Shown here one piece after another: positions 17,548-25,835 of a DNA stretch of 64,000 nt. Where the stretch lies: contig JAUHXC010000027.1 of NCBI GenBank assembly GCA_030427205.1, positions 62,001 to 126,000 of the forward strand, in the 5' to 3' direction. Under the pieces are notes generated by a model. That model had not been told where the DNA came from, did no database searches, and saw only the letters and a program-made list of their open reading frames with translations. The stretch is from a bacterium (lineage in GTDB: Bacteria; Myxococcota_A; Bradymonadia; UBA7976; UBA1532). The position numbers and the translations under genes are program-made. Position 1 is the stretch's first letter; the number at the start of each line of letters is the position of its first letter.

Positions 17548-17892
17548 TTAGTCGTCGTTGGCGGCCGGCTGCTCCAGTATGTAGAGCAGGTGATCGAGGT
17601 CGATGCGGAGGATGTCAGCTGCTGCAGACAGCCGCTGCTCACGGGGAGCATCGCGCTGGGTCAGGTGGGCGAAGACGAGCTTGGCGTGCTGGAGTTCGAC
17701 GTCCACCAACGCGAGCGGCCCACTCTTCAGGTTGATGGGCAGCTTCTGATGGCACCCTCGGCAGATGCCCCGGCTGTTCTTGGCGTACAGCCCCTGCTGC
17801 TGGCAGACCGCGCAGGTACGCGTGGAGTCGATGTCGCTGTGCGGCTTTATCTCTGCCCGCTTGATGCGCGTGCTGATCGGCAAGTCGTGCAT
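17548..17892 (-). CDS. Small zinc-ribbon protein (114 aa)
   Basis: The ATG at 17892 follows a G-rich site (GGGGGG). A treble-clef or ribbon-type motif lies near residues 27-50: two CxxC pairs (CAVC and CRGC), the second followed by His-Gln. The C-terminal half is helical and rich in Leu and charged residues. It is the last leftward gene before the attachment site. The function is unknown; a regulatory or nucleic-acid-binding role would fit the zinc motif. Confidence 0.55.
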   Translation of the reverse strand: MHDLPISTRIKRAEIKPHSDIDSTRTCAVCQQQGLYAKNSRGICRGCHQKLPINLKSGPLALVDVELQHAKLVFAHLTQRDAPREQRLSAAADILRIDLDHLLYILEQPAANDD

Positions 17893-17999
17893 GCTACCCC
17901 CCTTTGACGACTCCATCTCACTGTAGCGGGAAGACCGAATGCGGGTCGATCCTGACATGCGACAGACGCCCCGCATGTGTCGGCCGAGGCATCGGGGCG

Positions 18000-18470
18000 T
18001 CACGGAGGGATGGGCATGGCCGTGACCCAGGTCTGCCGCGGCCCATCTTCGCCGCCGAGGAGTTCGACGCCTCGAGCGCTGGCAACGAGCACCCGCACGA
18101 GATCCCCAGGCTCCGGGTAGACGAGCAGCGGTGGAATGATCGGCGGGTCGGCCCCGATCGCGACCGTGCGCCACGGGCCTCCACGGGGCCCGAGCTGCAC
18201 GACCGCGGTGGCCGAGCCGCCCCGGAGGCCCAGGCGGGCCGAAATCAGCGTCGGCAGCGCTGGCACGACCAGGCCGTCGGACTGAACGACGGCGGTCGGG
18301 TCGCTCGCCCGTTCGAGGCTGACGACGGCCTCACCGCCGGGCTCGATTTCGATGATAGCGGCCGGACCAGCGGTCACCGGGCCTGGAGCGTGGTCTTGCG
18401 CCTCGGCCCCACATCCGAAGGCGGGGATCGTGGCGACGAGAGTGAGGACGGCGATCAGGATGGGTCTCAT
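18000..18470 (-). CDS. Lipoprotein (156 aa)
   Basis: Starts at ATG 18470 with GGAGAG upstream. The signal peptide (MRPILIAVLTLVATIPAFGC) ends in the lipobox AFGC followed by Gly, so the protein should be lipid-anchored. The mature 135 residues are beta-rich, without further Cys. The pattern of short strands and no catalytic motif suggests a small beta-sandwich. It lies downstream of the spike gene in the leftward operon and may be a host-surface or virion-membrane component. Confidence 0.6.
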   Translation of the reverse strand: MRPILIAVLTLVATIPAFGCGAEAQDHAPGPVTAGPAAIIEIEPGGEAVVSLERASDPTAVVQSDGLVVPALPTLISARLGLRGGSATAVVQLGPRGGPWRTVAIGADPPIIPPLLVYPEPGDLVRVLVASARGVELLGGEDGPRQTWVTAMPIPP

Positions 18471-18553
18471 GGTCTCTCCATGGAATCCGGGTTGGGGTTT
18501 GGAGGCTTGCTCCGCTGCCCCGGTCTCCCCTCGAGGAGCATCGGGGCGGTTGC

Positions 18554-19696
18554 TCAGGTGGTGATGCGGTTGATGGTCAGCCGCGTGGTGTTGGCGCCTG
18601 CTGCGGTCCCTCGCACCGTGACGGCGGTCCCGGTGGTGTTCACGATGCGCCACCGAAGGAGGTGCCCCGCGCTCAGCGGCTCGGTGTGCCGCAGCACCGA
18701 CGACGAACTGGCGCTGCCGGCCGAGGCGCTGCCGCGAGCGATCTCGGCATAGCCACCCCCGTCGTTCTTCTCCAGCGCGAGGTAGACCTCGCTGTTGCCG
18801 GTGTCGAAGGCGATGGCATCGATCTCGTAGTCGGCATCGGCCGGGGCCGTGAACACGCCGCTGACCTCGTCGTAGTTGCTCGACGCCCTGTCCTCGACGT
18901 CGAAGACCAGCGTCGTGGTCGACGAGCCGCCGCAGGCCAGATCGGCGTCGAGGTGCGCGATGACGTCGACGAAGGTCAGCCCCGGGATCGCGCCGACCGC
19001 GTACGTCGCGGCGGTGCCGAGGCCGAGGTTGCCGCGGGCGGCGGCTGCGTCGGCGACATCGCCGAGGTTGTTGCCCGGCTGCAGGAAGGCGCCGGCGGCC
19101 TCGGTGGCGGCGGTACCGAGGCCGAGGTTGCCGCGGGCAGCGGCCGCGTCGGCGACATCGCCGAGGTTGTTGCCCGGCTGCAGGAAGGCGCCGGCGGCCT
19201 CGGTGGCGGCGGTACCGAGGCCGAGGTTGCCGCGGGCAGCGGCCGCGTCCGCGACATCGCCGAGGTTGTTGTCCGGCTGCAGGAAGGCGTCGGCGGCCTC
19301 GGTGGCGGCGCTGCCGAGGCCCAGGTTGTCGCGGGCGGTGGCCGCGTCGGCGACGTCGTCGAGGTTGTTGCCCGGCTGCAGCCCGGTGCTGTCGCGCAGT
19401 TCGATCTCGTCCTGCGCCGACGCGGGGCTGTCCACCTCGAGGAACAGCGTCACCGCGCTGGCGGCGTCGGTCCGGGCGACGGCGGCGGTCACTTCTCGGT
19501 TGCCCGGGAAGACCATGACGCGTCGGCCGGGCGGGATGTGGTAGTCGAGCTGCTGCTCCGCCTCGTTGACCAGTCGCAGGAAGGCGCTGGACGTGGCGTT
19601 GTTGAAGACCGTCACCCGAGTGCCCGGGCCGATGCTGGTGGTCTCTTCGGCGAAGTCTTCGGCCGAGGGGGCAGGGATCGTGTTGACGCTGGCCAT
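18554..19696 (-). CDS. Trimeric spike/fibre with collar repeats and C1q/TNF-like head (380 aa)
   Basis: ATG at 19696 after GAGAGGAGG. Residues 1-105 form the base. Residues 110-235 are four repeats of about 29 residues ending in the phage-fibre pattern NLGDVADAAAARGNLGLG, known from trimeric tail-fibre shafts. The C-terminal 130 residues read as a C1q/TNF-like jelly roll (NYDEVSGVFTAPADADYEID, then a final beta hairpin). This is a receptor-binding layout. Repeats two to four are nearly identical at DNA level (19010-19290), so length variation by recombination is likely. It follows the transglycosylase gene in the same operon. Confidence 0.75.
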   Translation of the reverse strand: MASVNTIPAPSAEDFAEETTSIGPGTRVTVFNNATSSAFLRLVNEAEQQLDYHIPPGRRVMVFPGNREVTAAVARTDAASAVTLFLEVDSPASAQDEIELRDSTGLQPGNNLDDVADAATARDNLGLGSAATEAADAFLQPDNNLGDVADAAAARGNLGLGTAATEAAGAFLQPGNNLGDVADAAAARGNLGLGTAATEAAGAFLQPGNNLGDVADAAAARGNLGLGTAATYAVGAIPGLTFVDVIAHLDADLACGGSSTTTLVFDVEDRASSNYDEVSGVFTAPADADYEIDAIAFDTGNSEVYLALEKNDGGGYAEIARGSASAGSASSSSVLRHTEPLSAGHLLRWRIVNTTGTAVTVRGTAAGANTTRLTINRITT

Positions 19697-19709
19697 GGGG
19701 GGCCTCCTC

Positions 19710-20468
19710 TCAGGCGACGCCGGCGGCGCGCAGGTGAGTGTTGATGTTGTTGCGGACGGCGTTGGGGACGTCCTGAGCGTAGGCGTCGTCCCAGCGCCGA
19801 GTGTCACGGCCTCGCGTCAGCATGTCTTTGCCGTAGCGAGAGCCTTTCTGCCACGCATGCACTGCCTGGGCGGCTTGCAGTGGCGTAGCACCGTGTCGGC
19901 GCGCCCAGCGCCAGATCTGGCCGTACATGTCGAGCGGCCACTCCATCTCGGCTTGGGTTTCGAGCATGTAGGGGAGAAAGCCTGCTGGTAGATCCTTGAT
20001 CCCATCCGGGCCAGGGATGCCGAGAGCGGCCATGTGCCCGGCGTTGATCCAGGCCCCCTTGTTCCACTGCCACACACCATCAGCGGTGATCAGTGGCTTG
20101 CCCGCCGGCCGCCGCCCGTCAGGTCGGCTGTCGAAGTTGTTGGCTGGCCGGCGGAACATCTGGCCCGACTCTTTGCGGGCCAGCTGGAGCATCGTCGGCA
20201 CGAAGACCTCGGCATCGTCGGTGAGGCCGCGAGCGTAGTCCTCGATATACGGGGCTGCTGCGCCCTCCGTCGAGCACGAAGGGAGGGTGTCCGGGCGTCC
20301 AGGAGGCACCTGATGGCCCCAGATCGGGCCCCATGGGCCCGAGGGGTGCGCCTTGTACTCGATGGCGGAGCTGACCCCGTCGGCGGGTTCCATGGCCCAG
20401 CTCGTACCCGCAGCGAGCAGGGGGAGGACGATGCCAGCGCCGGTGATGATGTGTCGCAGCCTCAGCAT
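19710..20468 (-). CDS. Exported lytic transglycosylase-like protein (252 aa)
   Basis: ATG at 20468 after AGGAAG, overlapping the previous stop. A signal peptide (about residues 1-25, ending SWAM) is followed by an SLT/goose-lysozyme-like core. The catalytic Glu is proposed at residue 100 in LARKESG, and the motif GVWQWNK (about 131-137) matches the G-x-x-Q-x-x-x substrate loop of that fold. It would cut peptidoglycan glycan strands during entry or release. Phages with internal membranes (for example PRD1 P7) also carry such an enzyme in the virion, which fits the context here, though a host-lysis role is equally possible. Confidence 0.6.
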   Translation of the reverse strand: MLRLRHIITGAGIVLPLLAAGTSWAMEPADGVSSAIEYKAHPSGPWGPIWGHQVPPGRPDTLPSCSTEGAAAPYIEDYARGLTDDAEVFVPTMLQLARKESGQMFRRPANNFDSRPDGRRPAGKPLITADGVWQWNKGAWINAGHMAALGIPGPDGIKDLPAGFLPYMLETQAEMEWPLDMYGQIWRWARRHGATPLQAAQAVHAWQKGSRYGKDMLTRGRDTRRWDDAYAQDVPNAVRNNINTHLRAAGVA

Positions 20469-20782
20469 TGGTCTTCCTCTTCGCAGACGAGGTCGGGCGT
20501 CCAGGACAGCGCCGCGGCGACCTGGCCGCCAACAACGACGGACGTCGCGAGCACCTCGAGCTTCCGGCCGGGTATCCGGACAGGGAGGTCGACGTCGTGC
20601 GTTCCAGCCACCAAGGCCTCGCTGGCGATGTTGCGCACGCCGCCCGCCCAACTGACCTGCACGTCCAGCTGCAGGGCCTTGTCGCACTTCACCGTGAGGG
20701 CCCAATCGCGCCCGTTGGCCGCGGCAGTCTCGATGAGACTCATGGTCTCCGCGACGATGTCGCGCTGGCGCTCGATCAGCAC
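20462..20782 (-). CDS. Small beta-rich protein (106 aa)
   Basis: I chose GTG at 20782, which overlaps the upstream stop. It begins with a short helix, then about 80 residues of alternating beta-strand pattern (RIPGRKLEVLATSVVVGGQV). No membrane segment or motif. It is translationally coupled on both sides, so it is probably part of the same assembly as its neighbours. A minor structural protein is the simplest reading. Confidence 0.5.
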   Translation of the reverse strand: MLIERQRDIVAETMSLIETAAANGRDWALTVKCDKALQLDVQVSWAGGVRNIASEALVAGTHDVDLPVRIPGRKLEVLATSVVVGGQVAAALSWTPDLVCEEEDQC

Positions 20783-21189
20783 GGGTAGGCGAAGAAGAAC
20801 AGGTCGAGGTTGAACGGCAGCTCGCCCTCGAGCACGTGCACGACGATCTCGATCGCGGTCCAATTCCCGTTCGGCCCGACCTTCATGTCGTTGAAGATTC
20901 CCGGGTACTCTTCAGCTCGGAACGCGGACGGCGGGACCACCATCGAGAGCGGCGGCGGCACCTTCTTGCCAGCGTCTTCTTTGGGCGCCAGCAAGGTGTT
21001 GCTGGTGTCTCCCTCTCGGCGCAGCGTGATGCCGCAGGCATCGAGTCCGGCCGGGTCGTCCGTCTTGGCCAGCGCGTAGGCCAGCCGCATGTTGCACTGC
21101 GGCTTGAACACGAGCGTCGTCTGGTCCTCGGTCACGGTGGCTCGCAGCCGAGAGAATGGGACGACTCGAGCGCCGCGATGGGGGTTCAT
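20776..21189 (-). CDS. Small beta-rich protein (137 aa)
   Basis: ATG at 21189 with GGAG upstream. The predicted pattern is mostly beta strands with a short helix near the C-terminus (LPFNLDLFFFAYPC, an aromatic end). Length and strand pattern would fit a single jelly-roll or penton-like protein, but no specific homology was recognised. It is directly downstream of the 325-residue capsid candidate and coupled to the 106-residue gene. Confidence 0.5.
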   Translation of the reverse strand: MNPHRGARVVPFSRLRATVTEDQTTLVFKPQCNMRLAYALAKTDDPAGLDACGITLRREGDTSNTLLAPKEDAGKKVPPPLSMVVPPSAFRAEEYPGIFNDMKVGPNGNWTAIEIVVHVLEGELPFNLDLFFFAYPC

Positions 21190-21272
21190 GGGAAACTCCG
21201 GGCCGAGGTCAGAGCCGAGGGGGTGCGGGTCGAGCCCCGGTGAGCGACCTGGTCGCCCACCGGGGCGGATTG

Positions 21273-22250
21273 CTACTTGCCGCCGGGCGCCTGCAGCAGC
21301 TCGCCGAGCAGGTAGGCGTACAGGTAGTAGTCCTGGGTCAGCTCGAGGCTGTCGTCCTCGTAGACCAGCTCCATCGCGTGGCCCTTGTCGGCGTTCTCGC
21401 CCGGCCGGTCGCCGCGCAGCCGCAGGATCGGGTCTTCGTTGATGTAGGGCTCGCCGACGAACCGGGCGCCCGTGAACGTGTCGGACTGGTTCTGGTTGAC
21501 GCCGTTCGGCAGGGGGCAGTGCTTGATCAGCCGGTGGTTGATCTTGTGCTGCCCCTGCTGCTCGCTCCACCGGGTCAGACCGCGGCCGATGATCTCGAGG
21601 TCGTCGGCCACCGCCGGCTTGCCATCGACGCGCACGGCCTCGAAGGCGATGCCGTAGCCCTCGAAGACCTCGCCGGGCCGCAGCGTGCCCTTCTCGAGCA
21701 AGTTGCTATCGAAGGCGCGGATGTCGCCGTCGGCGTAGCCCCAGCTCGTCCGGCTCTCGCCGAAGCCCTTGTCGAAGAGCTTGATGGTCTTGGACAGCCC
21801 CGAACGGGTGAAGGTCTTCGACAGGGCGCCGGACTGGAAGTACGCCCGGCAGAAGGGGAAGACCCGCGTCGACAGGCTCTGCTGGCGCTCGGCCGAGGTG
21901 ATCGGGCCGCCCCAGTCCTTGTTCCAGCGGTGCTCGTCGCAGTCGCACTGCGCCTTGCGCCGGCGCAGCCGCTCGGAGAAGGCCTGCAGCGGCGACGCGA
22001 GGCGGCGCATCTCGTCGAAGCTGCGGTTGACCAGCGGCTTGATCTGGCCCTCGTAGACGCCGCCCCCACCCGGGATGCCTCGGGCGGTGGCGGCGAGCTG
22101 CTTGTCGGCGGCGGAGATGGCCGCGCCAAGACCGTTGAGGGCGGCCTCGGCCTCGCTCAGATCCCGATGATCGGCGGCGACCATGTCGGCCATCTCGGCC
22201 ATGACCTGCTTCTGCCGCCGGCGGTTGATGATCGTGTTCAGGGCGTCCAT
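21273..22250 (-). CDS. Capsid-candidate protein: N-terminal coiled coil, C-terminal beta domain (325 aa)
   Basis: ATG at 22250 after GGAGAACG. Residues 1-105 are highly helical and charged; residues 120-325 are aromatic-rich with beta-strand pattern (LRPGEVFEGYGIAFEAVR, and a final helix ending ELLQAPGGK). Cys103 and Cys105 lie in CDCD. Among soluble proteins of the operon, size and position make it the best major-capsid candidate, but no HK97-type or double-jelly-roll signature was recognised, so this is inference. It could instead be a scaffold or a minor structural protein. Confidence 0.4.
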   Translation of the reverse strand: MDALNTIINRRRQKQVMAEMADMVAADHRDLSEAEAALNGLGAAISAADKQLAATARGIPGGGGVYEGQIKPLVNRSFDEMRRLASPLQAFSERLRRRKAQCDCDEHRWNKDWGGPITSAERQQSLSTRVFPFCRAYFQSGALSKTFTRSGLSKTIKLFDKGFGESRTSWGYADGDIRAFDSNLLEKGTLRPGEVFEGYGIAFEAVRVDGKPAVADDLEIIGRGLTRWSEQQGQHKINHRLIKHCPLPNGVNQNQSDTFTGARFVGEPYINEDPILRLRGDRPGENADKGHAMELVYEDDSLELTQDYYLYAYLLGELLQAPGGK

Positions 22251-22336
22251 TGACGTTCTCCCGGATTCGGTGTTGATGCCGTCATGCGGCAGTGACCGGC
22301 GCGCGCCGGATCAAGCGTTGTCGGTGTCGTGGTCGA

Positions 22337-22978
22337 TCAGCTCAGGGAGACCGGGGCCCACTCGGACGAGCCGAACGGGATACCGGCGACCGGCTCCATC
22401 TGGTTGATCTCCTCGCGACGGGAGATGATCTCGTTCACGGCCCGCTCGGCGTCCTTCGCGTCCTGGGTGGTGAACTGCTCGAGCAGGTGGCCCGCCCCCA
22501 GCTCCTTGCCGGTCTGGGGGTCGAACTTCCAGCCCGCCTTGAGCGCCTTCTCGCTGACCAGCTCGCCGCTCTGGCCGCCGATGCTGGCCGCCACGGCATA
22601 GGCCACGCCGTGGGAGGTCGCGGCACCGCTGAGCTTGCACATCGACCGGGCCAGCGCCGGGTCGTCGGCCCACTCCTCGGTGAACTCGGCCACGCCGCCG
22701 ACGGTGGCCAGGATCCCAGCCTTGACGTAGTCGTTGAGCGTGCGCCACGTCTCGAACTTGCCCTTGCGGGCCAGGCCCTCGATGACGCCGATGGCGCCGC
22801 CGTGCATGTAGGGCACGCCGTGGATCAGGACGTCGATCCAGCCGAAGCCATCGGGCCGGCTGGGGTTGGTGGTGTCGCCGCCACTGCGGGGGGGCGGTCC
22901 AGCGAGTTCGGTCTTCATCTTCTCGCCCTCCTTGGGCGTCTCGGGGTTGACGACGACGGCAGTGATCGGTGCCATCAC
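22337..22978 (-). CDS. Hypothetical protein of the leftward operon (213 aa)
   Basis: The start is GTG at 22978 or ATG at 22975, both overlapping the upstream stop (TGATG). The N-terminal 45 residues are Pro/Gly-rich and disordered-looking. The middle has a moderately hydrophobic helix (about 50-75), and the C-terminal half is helical and charged. No catalytic motif. It sits between the basic protein and the capsid candidate and is probably structural or assembly-related. Confidence 0.5.
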   Translation of the reverse strand: MMAPITAVVVNPETPKEGEKMKTELAGPPPRSGGDTTNPSRPDGFGWIDVLIHGVPYMHGGAIGVIEGLARKGKFETWRTLNDYVKAGILATVGGVAEFTEEWADDPALARSMCKLSGAATSHGVAYAVAASIGGQSGELVSEKALKAGWKFDPQTGKELGAGHLLEQFTTQDAKDAERAVNEIISRREEINQMEPVAGIPFGSSEWAPVSLS

Positions 22979-23652
22979 GCGCGGTAGACGTGATGCACCG
23001 AGCCGACGACCGCCCGGTTGGCGTTCAGGCTGTGGGCGACGGCGCGGGCCTGACCGAGATCACCGCGCAGCACCCGCACCTCGAGCAGCTCGCCGTTGGC
23101 CTTGGCGCCGATGACGACGCGGTCGAGGAAGACCAGCGACGCGGCGTCCAGCTTCTGGGGGCCTTCGACCTGACGACCGGTGTCGCCGTAGACGTTGACC
23201 ACGTCGACGATGGTCCGCAGCGCGCCCTTGACGGCGTCGCTCTGAGCCAGCGCGCGGGCACCTTCGAGCGTCGGCGCGCTCATCGCGTCGACGATCGTCC
23301 CCGCCGCGGTCGTGCCGAGGACGAGGCGGCTCCCGTAGCGGAGGTCTCCGACGGGTAGCTTCACCACCTTGCGCCCGCGACGTGGCGCAGGGGCGGGGGT
23401 CGGCGCATCGGCCGCGGCCTGGGGAGCCTTCTTCCGGCTCTTGCGCCGACCCTTGGGCTTGGGCTTGGGCTTGGACGGCTTCGGCGACGGACCGCCACCG
23501 GTCGGGCGCCCGCTCAGGGAGAAAGACCCGCCCTTGGCGTGCTCACCCCACTTCTTGCGGTAGGCGGCGAGGGCGCGGCCCCGCGCCTGCAGGGCGGTGT
23601 CGCCCTTCGCGGTGACGGTGCGGCGGCCGACGGTCAGCTTGGCGGTGATCAT
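22975..23652 (-). CDS. Basic, possibly nucleic-acid-binding protein (225 aa)
   Basis: ATG at 23652 overlaps the previous stop. Residues 55-95 form a Lys/Pro-rich, histone-like stretch (KPKPKPKGRRKSRKKAPQ). The region around it looks like a folded N-terminal domain and an alpha/beta C-terminal domain. Such Lys/Pro tails are common in proteins that compact DNA or contact it inside virions. The enzyme-like C-terminal part has no recognised motif. Confidence 0.5.
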   Translation of the reverse strand: MITAKLTVGRRTVTAKGDTALQARGRALAAYRKKWGEHAKGGSFSLSGRPTGGGPSPKPSKPKPKPKGRRKSRKKAPQAAADAPTPAPAPRRGRKVVKLPVGDLRYGSRLVLGTTAAGTIVDAMSAPTLEGARALAQSDAVKGALRTIVDVVNVYGDTGRQVEGPQKLDAASLVFLDRVVIGAKANGELLEVRVLRGDLGQARAVAHSLNANRAVVGSVHHVYRA

Positions 23653-24092
23653 CCCTCGATCCCTCTCTCGGTGACGGTGTAGATGCTGCCTTCCCGCCGG
23701 ATGCGGGCCTCGCCACCGGCATAGGCGTCGAGCATGGGCAGCGTGCCCAGGAACGTGTGGTGGAACCGCTGGTTCGGCCGGCGACCCTTGGCGGTCACGT
23801 AGACCACCTTCCGAATGCGGACCCGGCGCGCCGCCTGGGGGACGAGCAGCGCCGCCGCGCCCTGGATGTAGAGCGCACGCCGACCCCCACCGGGCGGCAC
23901 GCCGACGGTCAGCCGGGCACCGGGCCAGCGGACCTCGCGGCCGTCGACCAGCACGAGGTGGTCCAGCAGGCCCAGCTGAGCCGTGTGCCGAGGCACGCCC
24001 CGAGGCACATGAACGCCCACGCGCTCGCGAGGCAGTCGGCCCCACTGCAGCTCGTGGTACAGCCGCGCGGCTTGGGTCGGGCTCAGGCTCAC
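23649..24092 (-). CDS. Basic hypothetical protein (147 aa)
   Basis: GTG at 24092 lies inside the upstream stop region (ACGTGA), a typical coupled start. The protein is Arg-rich (more than 15% by eye) and beta-rich, without signal peptide or membrane segment. The C-terminal part carries a VYVTAKGRR strand and a charged tail. Its place next to the other basic protein suggests contact with nucleic acid or with negatively charged membrane surface. Function unknown. Confidence 0.5.
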   Translation of the reverse strand: MSLSPTQAARLYHELQWGRLPRERVGVHVPRGVPRHTAQLGLLDHLVLVDGREVRWPGARLTVGVPPGGGRRALYIQGAAALLVPQAARRVRIRKVVYVTAKGRRPNQRFHHTFLGTLPMLDAYAGGEARIRREGSIYTVTERGIEG

Positions 24093-24712
24093 GTGTCCCC
24101 CGAGAGCAGCCACCACGCGATCACCCCGCCGACCACCGGCAGGCCCAGAACCAGGGCCCACATCCACCAAGGCCAGCCGGGATCCGCGGTGAGCGGGCGC
24201 TTCGAGACGTCGTACAGCGCTTCGGCGACCTTCGCGCATTGGTCCCCGTCGCAGGTCGCGAGGGCCGACGTCAGCTCCTGCACGATCCCCAGCTGCTTCT
24301 CCGCCAGGCCGACCTTCGTCTCGTTCTGGTCGACGATCTCGAGGTAGTCGGTGATCTCGTGGACCACGCCGTAGCCCGCCACCGACGCGACGACGAGCGC
24401 GGCCGGCAGCGCCAGGGCGGGCAGCGCGCCGAGAGCGCCTACGGTCGGCGGCCCCTGTTCGACGGCGATACCGATGAGCACGTCCAGCCCGGCGACGACG
24501 TCCTGCATCTGCTGCCGCAGCTCGGCCGCATCCGCGATCTTGGCGTCGAAGCCCCGGCGGACCAGGGTCACCGCCTCGTACTGCGCCCGGCGGGCGCGCA
24601 GCTCGGTGAGGATGCGGTCCCAGCGAGCAGCGAGCCCAGCGGCCCGCGATCGCTGCGCCTGCAGCTCGTCCAGGTGCGCTCGCACCACGGCGGCGAAGCT
24701 CGAGGGGATCAC
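24089..24712 (-). CDS. Membrane protein with two transmembrane segments (207 aa)
   Basis: GTG at 24712 overlaps the upstream stop (GTGA). The first 90 residues form Arg-rich helices. One membrane segment lies near 95-117 (LGALPALALPAALVVASVAG), and a second Trp-rich one at the C-terminus (MWALVLGLPVVGGVIAWWLL, about 185-204). Between them is a soluble acidic helix pair with two Cys. This architecture suits an inner-membrane or virion-membrane protein. No transport or enzyme motif was seen. Confidence 0.6.
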   Translation of the reverse strand: MIPSSFAAVVRAHLDELQAQRSRAAGLAARWDRILTELRARRAQYEAVTLVRRGFDAKIADAAELRQQMQDVVAGLDVLIGIAVEQGPPTVGALGALPALALPAALVVASVAGYGVVHEITDYLEIVDQNETKVGLAEKQLGIVQELTSALATCDGDQCAKVAEALYDVSKRPLTADPGWPWWMWALVLGLPVVGGVIAWWLLSGDT

Positions 24713-25779
24713 TTGCCGCCTCCCAGCGACACCGCCAGCGCGCCGAGGCCGAGGGTGGCCAGGATGCCGACCAGCCACAGCAGCCAGTCGCTGCCCCCGT
24801 CGCGGGCCTCGATGATCTCGCGGAAGATGGCGCCCCGGCTGGCATACGGCGCCGCGAGCAACCGCTGGCGCTCTTCGGCGGTCAGATTCGCCTCGCGCAC
24901 CGCCTGGATGAGCGGGGCGAAGTCGGCCGACTCGGCGGTACACCATCGGTCGCGTCCCACGCCGATGAGCTGCAGCTCGGTCGGGATCGGCGGACAGCGG
25001 CTGTCGTCGCTCGCCTGCTCGATGGCGTTGGTGAAGTTGCGGCACCGCCGGTTGAGCTCGATGTGCAGGTCCTGGGGCCATACGAAGCCCGCCCGACTGT
25101 GTTCCGCTCGGACCACCCGCAGCGCGTCGAAGCAGGCCGAGCGCGACGGGTAGGGGCCCTGCAGGCGGCGACGGGCGTCGTCTGCGGTCGGCTTGCGCCC
25201 CATGCCATCGGCCTCTCGCTTGGCGCGACGGGCGGCCTCGGCGAGCGCGTACTTCAGGCAGTTGCCGGTGGCGTTGACGTCGAGCCGCTGGCTGCGCACG
25301 CGCTTGGTGCGCAGCCACGTCTCCAGTTCGGCGAGGGTGGCGTTGGCGACGGCCTGGCGGTACTTGCGCTTGTTGGCGTCGCTGCAGGACGTGATGCCGA
25401 TGAGGTCGAGCAGGAAGTCCACGCCCTTCTCGGCGAGATCGGCGAGGCTGACCCCGAGCCAGTCGGCGGCGCTCTGGGCGGCGGCGAGCAGCGCCCCGCC
25501 GGTGATGTCGCCCAGCGGAGTCTCGTCGCGCCGCGCCATGGCGGCGGCGCCCAGCGGACTGAGAGCGCGCGGTGCGCCCCGGTGGGCCGACGTCGCAGCA
25601 GCGGGGCACGAGCGGGCGCACCGGGGACAGCCCTCGGCGCACTGCACCGCGCCGCGATAAGGTGCGGCCGAGGGCAGGGGGGACGACGTGCAGCTGCAGG
25701 AGGGCCCGGCGGGGTCAGGAGCAAACCCCGCCGAGCCCCCCTTGCAGCCACATCGTGATGTATCCAAGCGCAGAGCCAT
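24709..25779 (-). CDS. Tail-anchored protein with Cys-rich N-terminus (356 aa)
   Basis: ATG at 25779 has GGAGG four bases upstream, which is why I keep the unusual N-terminus: about ten Cys in the first 65 residues (including CGCKGG and SCSC). The middle 200 residues are helical and basic. The last 25 residues form a membrane segment (WLLWLVGILATLGLGALAVSL), so the bulk should face the cytoplasm or the particle interior. It is the second protein in a row with a C-terminal anchor. An alternative start at Met80 would remove the Cys-rich part. Confidence 0.55.
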   Translation of the reverse strand: MALRLDTSRCGCKGGSAGFAPDPAGPSCSCTSSPLPSAAPYRGAVQCAEGCPRCARSCPAAATSAHRGAPRALSPLGAAAMARRDETPLGDITGGALLAAAQSAADWLGVSLADLAEKGVDFLLDLIGITSCSDANKRKYRQAVANATLAELETWLRTKRVRSQRLDVNATGNCLKYALAEAARRAKREADGMGRKPTADDARRRLQGPYPSRSACFDALRVVRAEHSRAGFVWPQDLHIELNRRCRNFTNAIEQASDDSRCPPIPTELQLIGVGRDRWCTAESADFAPLIQAVREANLTAEERQRLLAAPYASRGAIFREIIEARDGGSDWLLWLVGILATLGLGALAVSLGGGK

Positions 25780-25835
25780 TCGTCCTCCGTGTCGTGTGTG
25801 AGGCTGCCCCGTCGGCCCGGGAGCCCGTCAACGTG

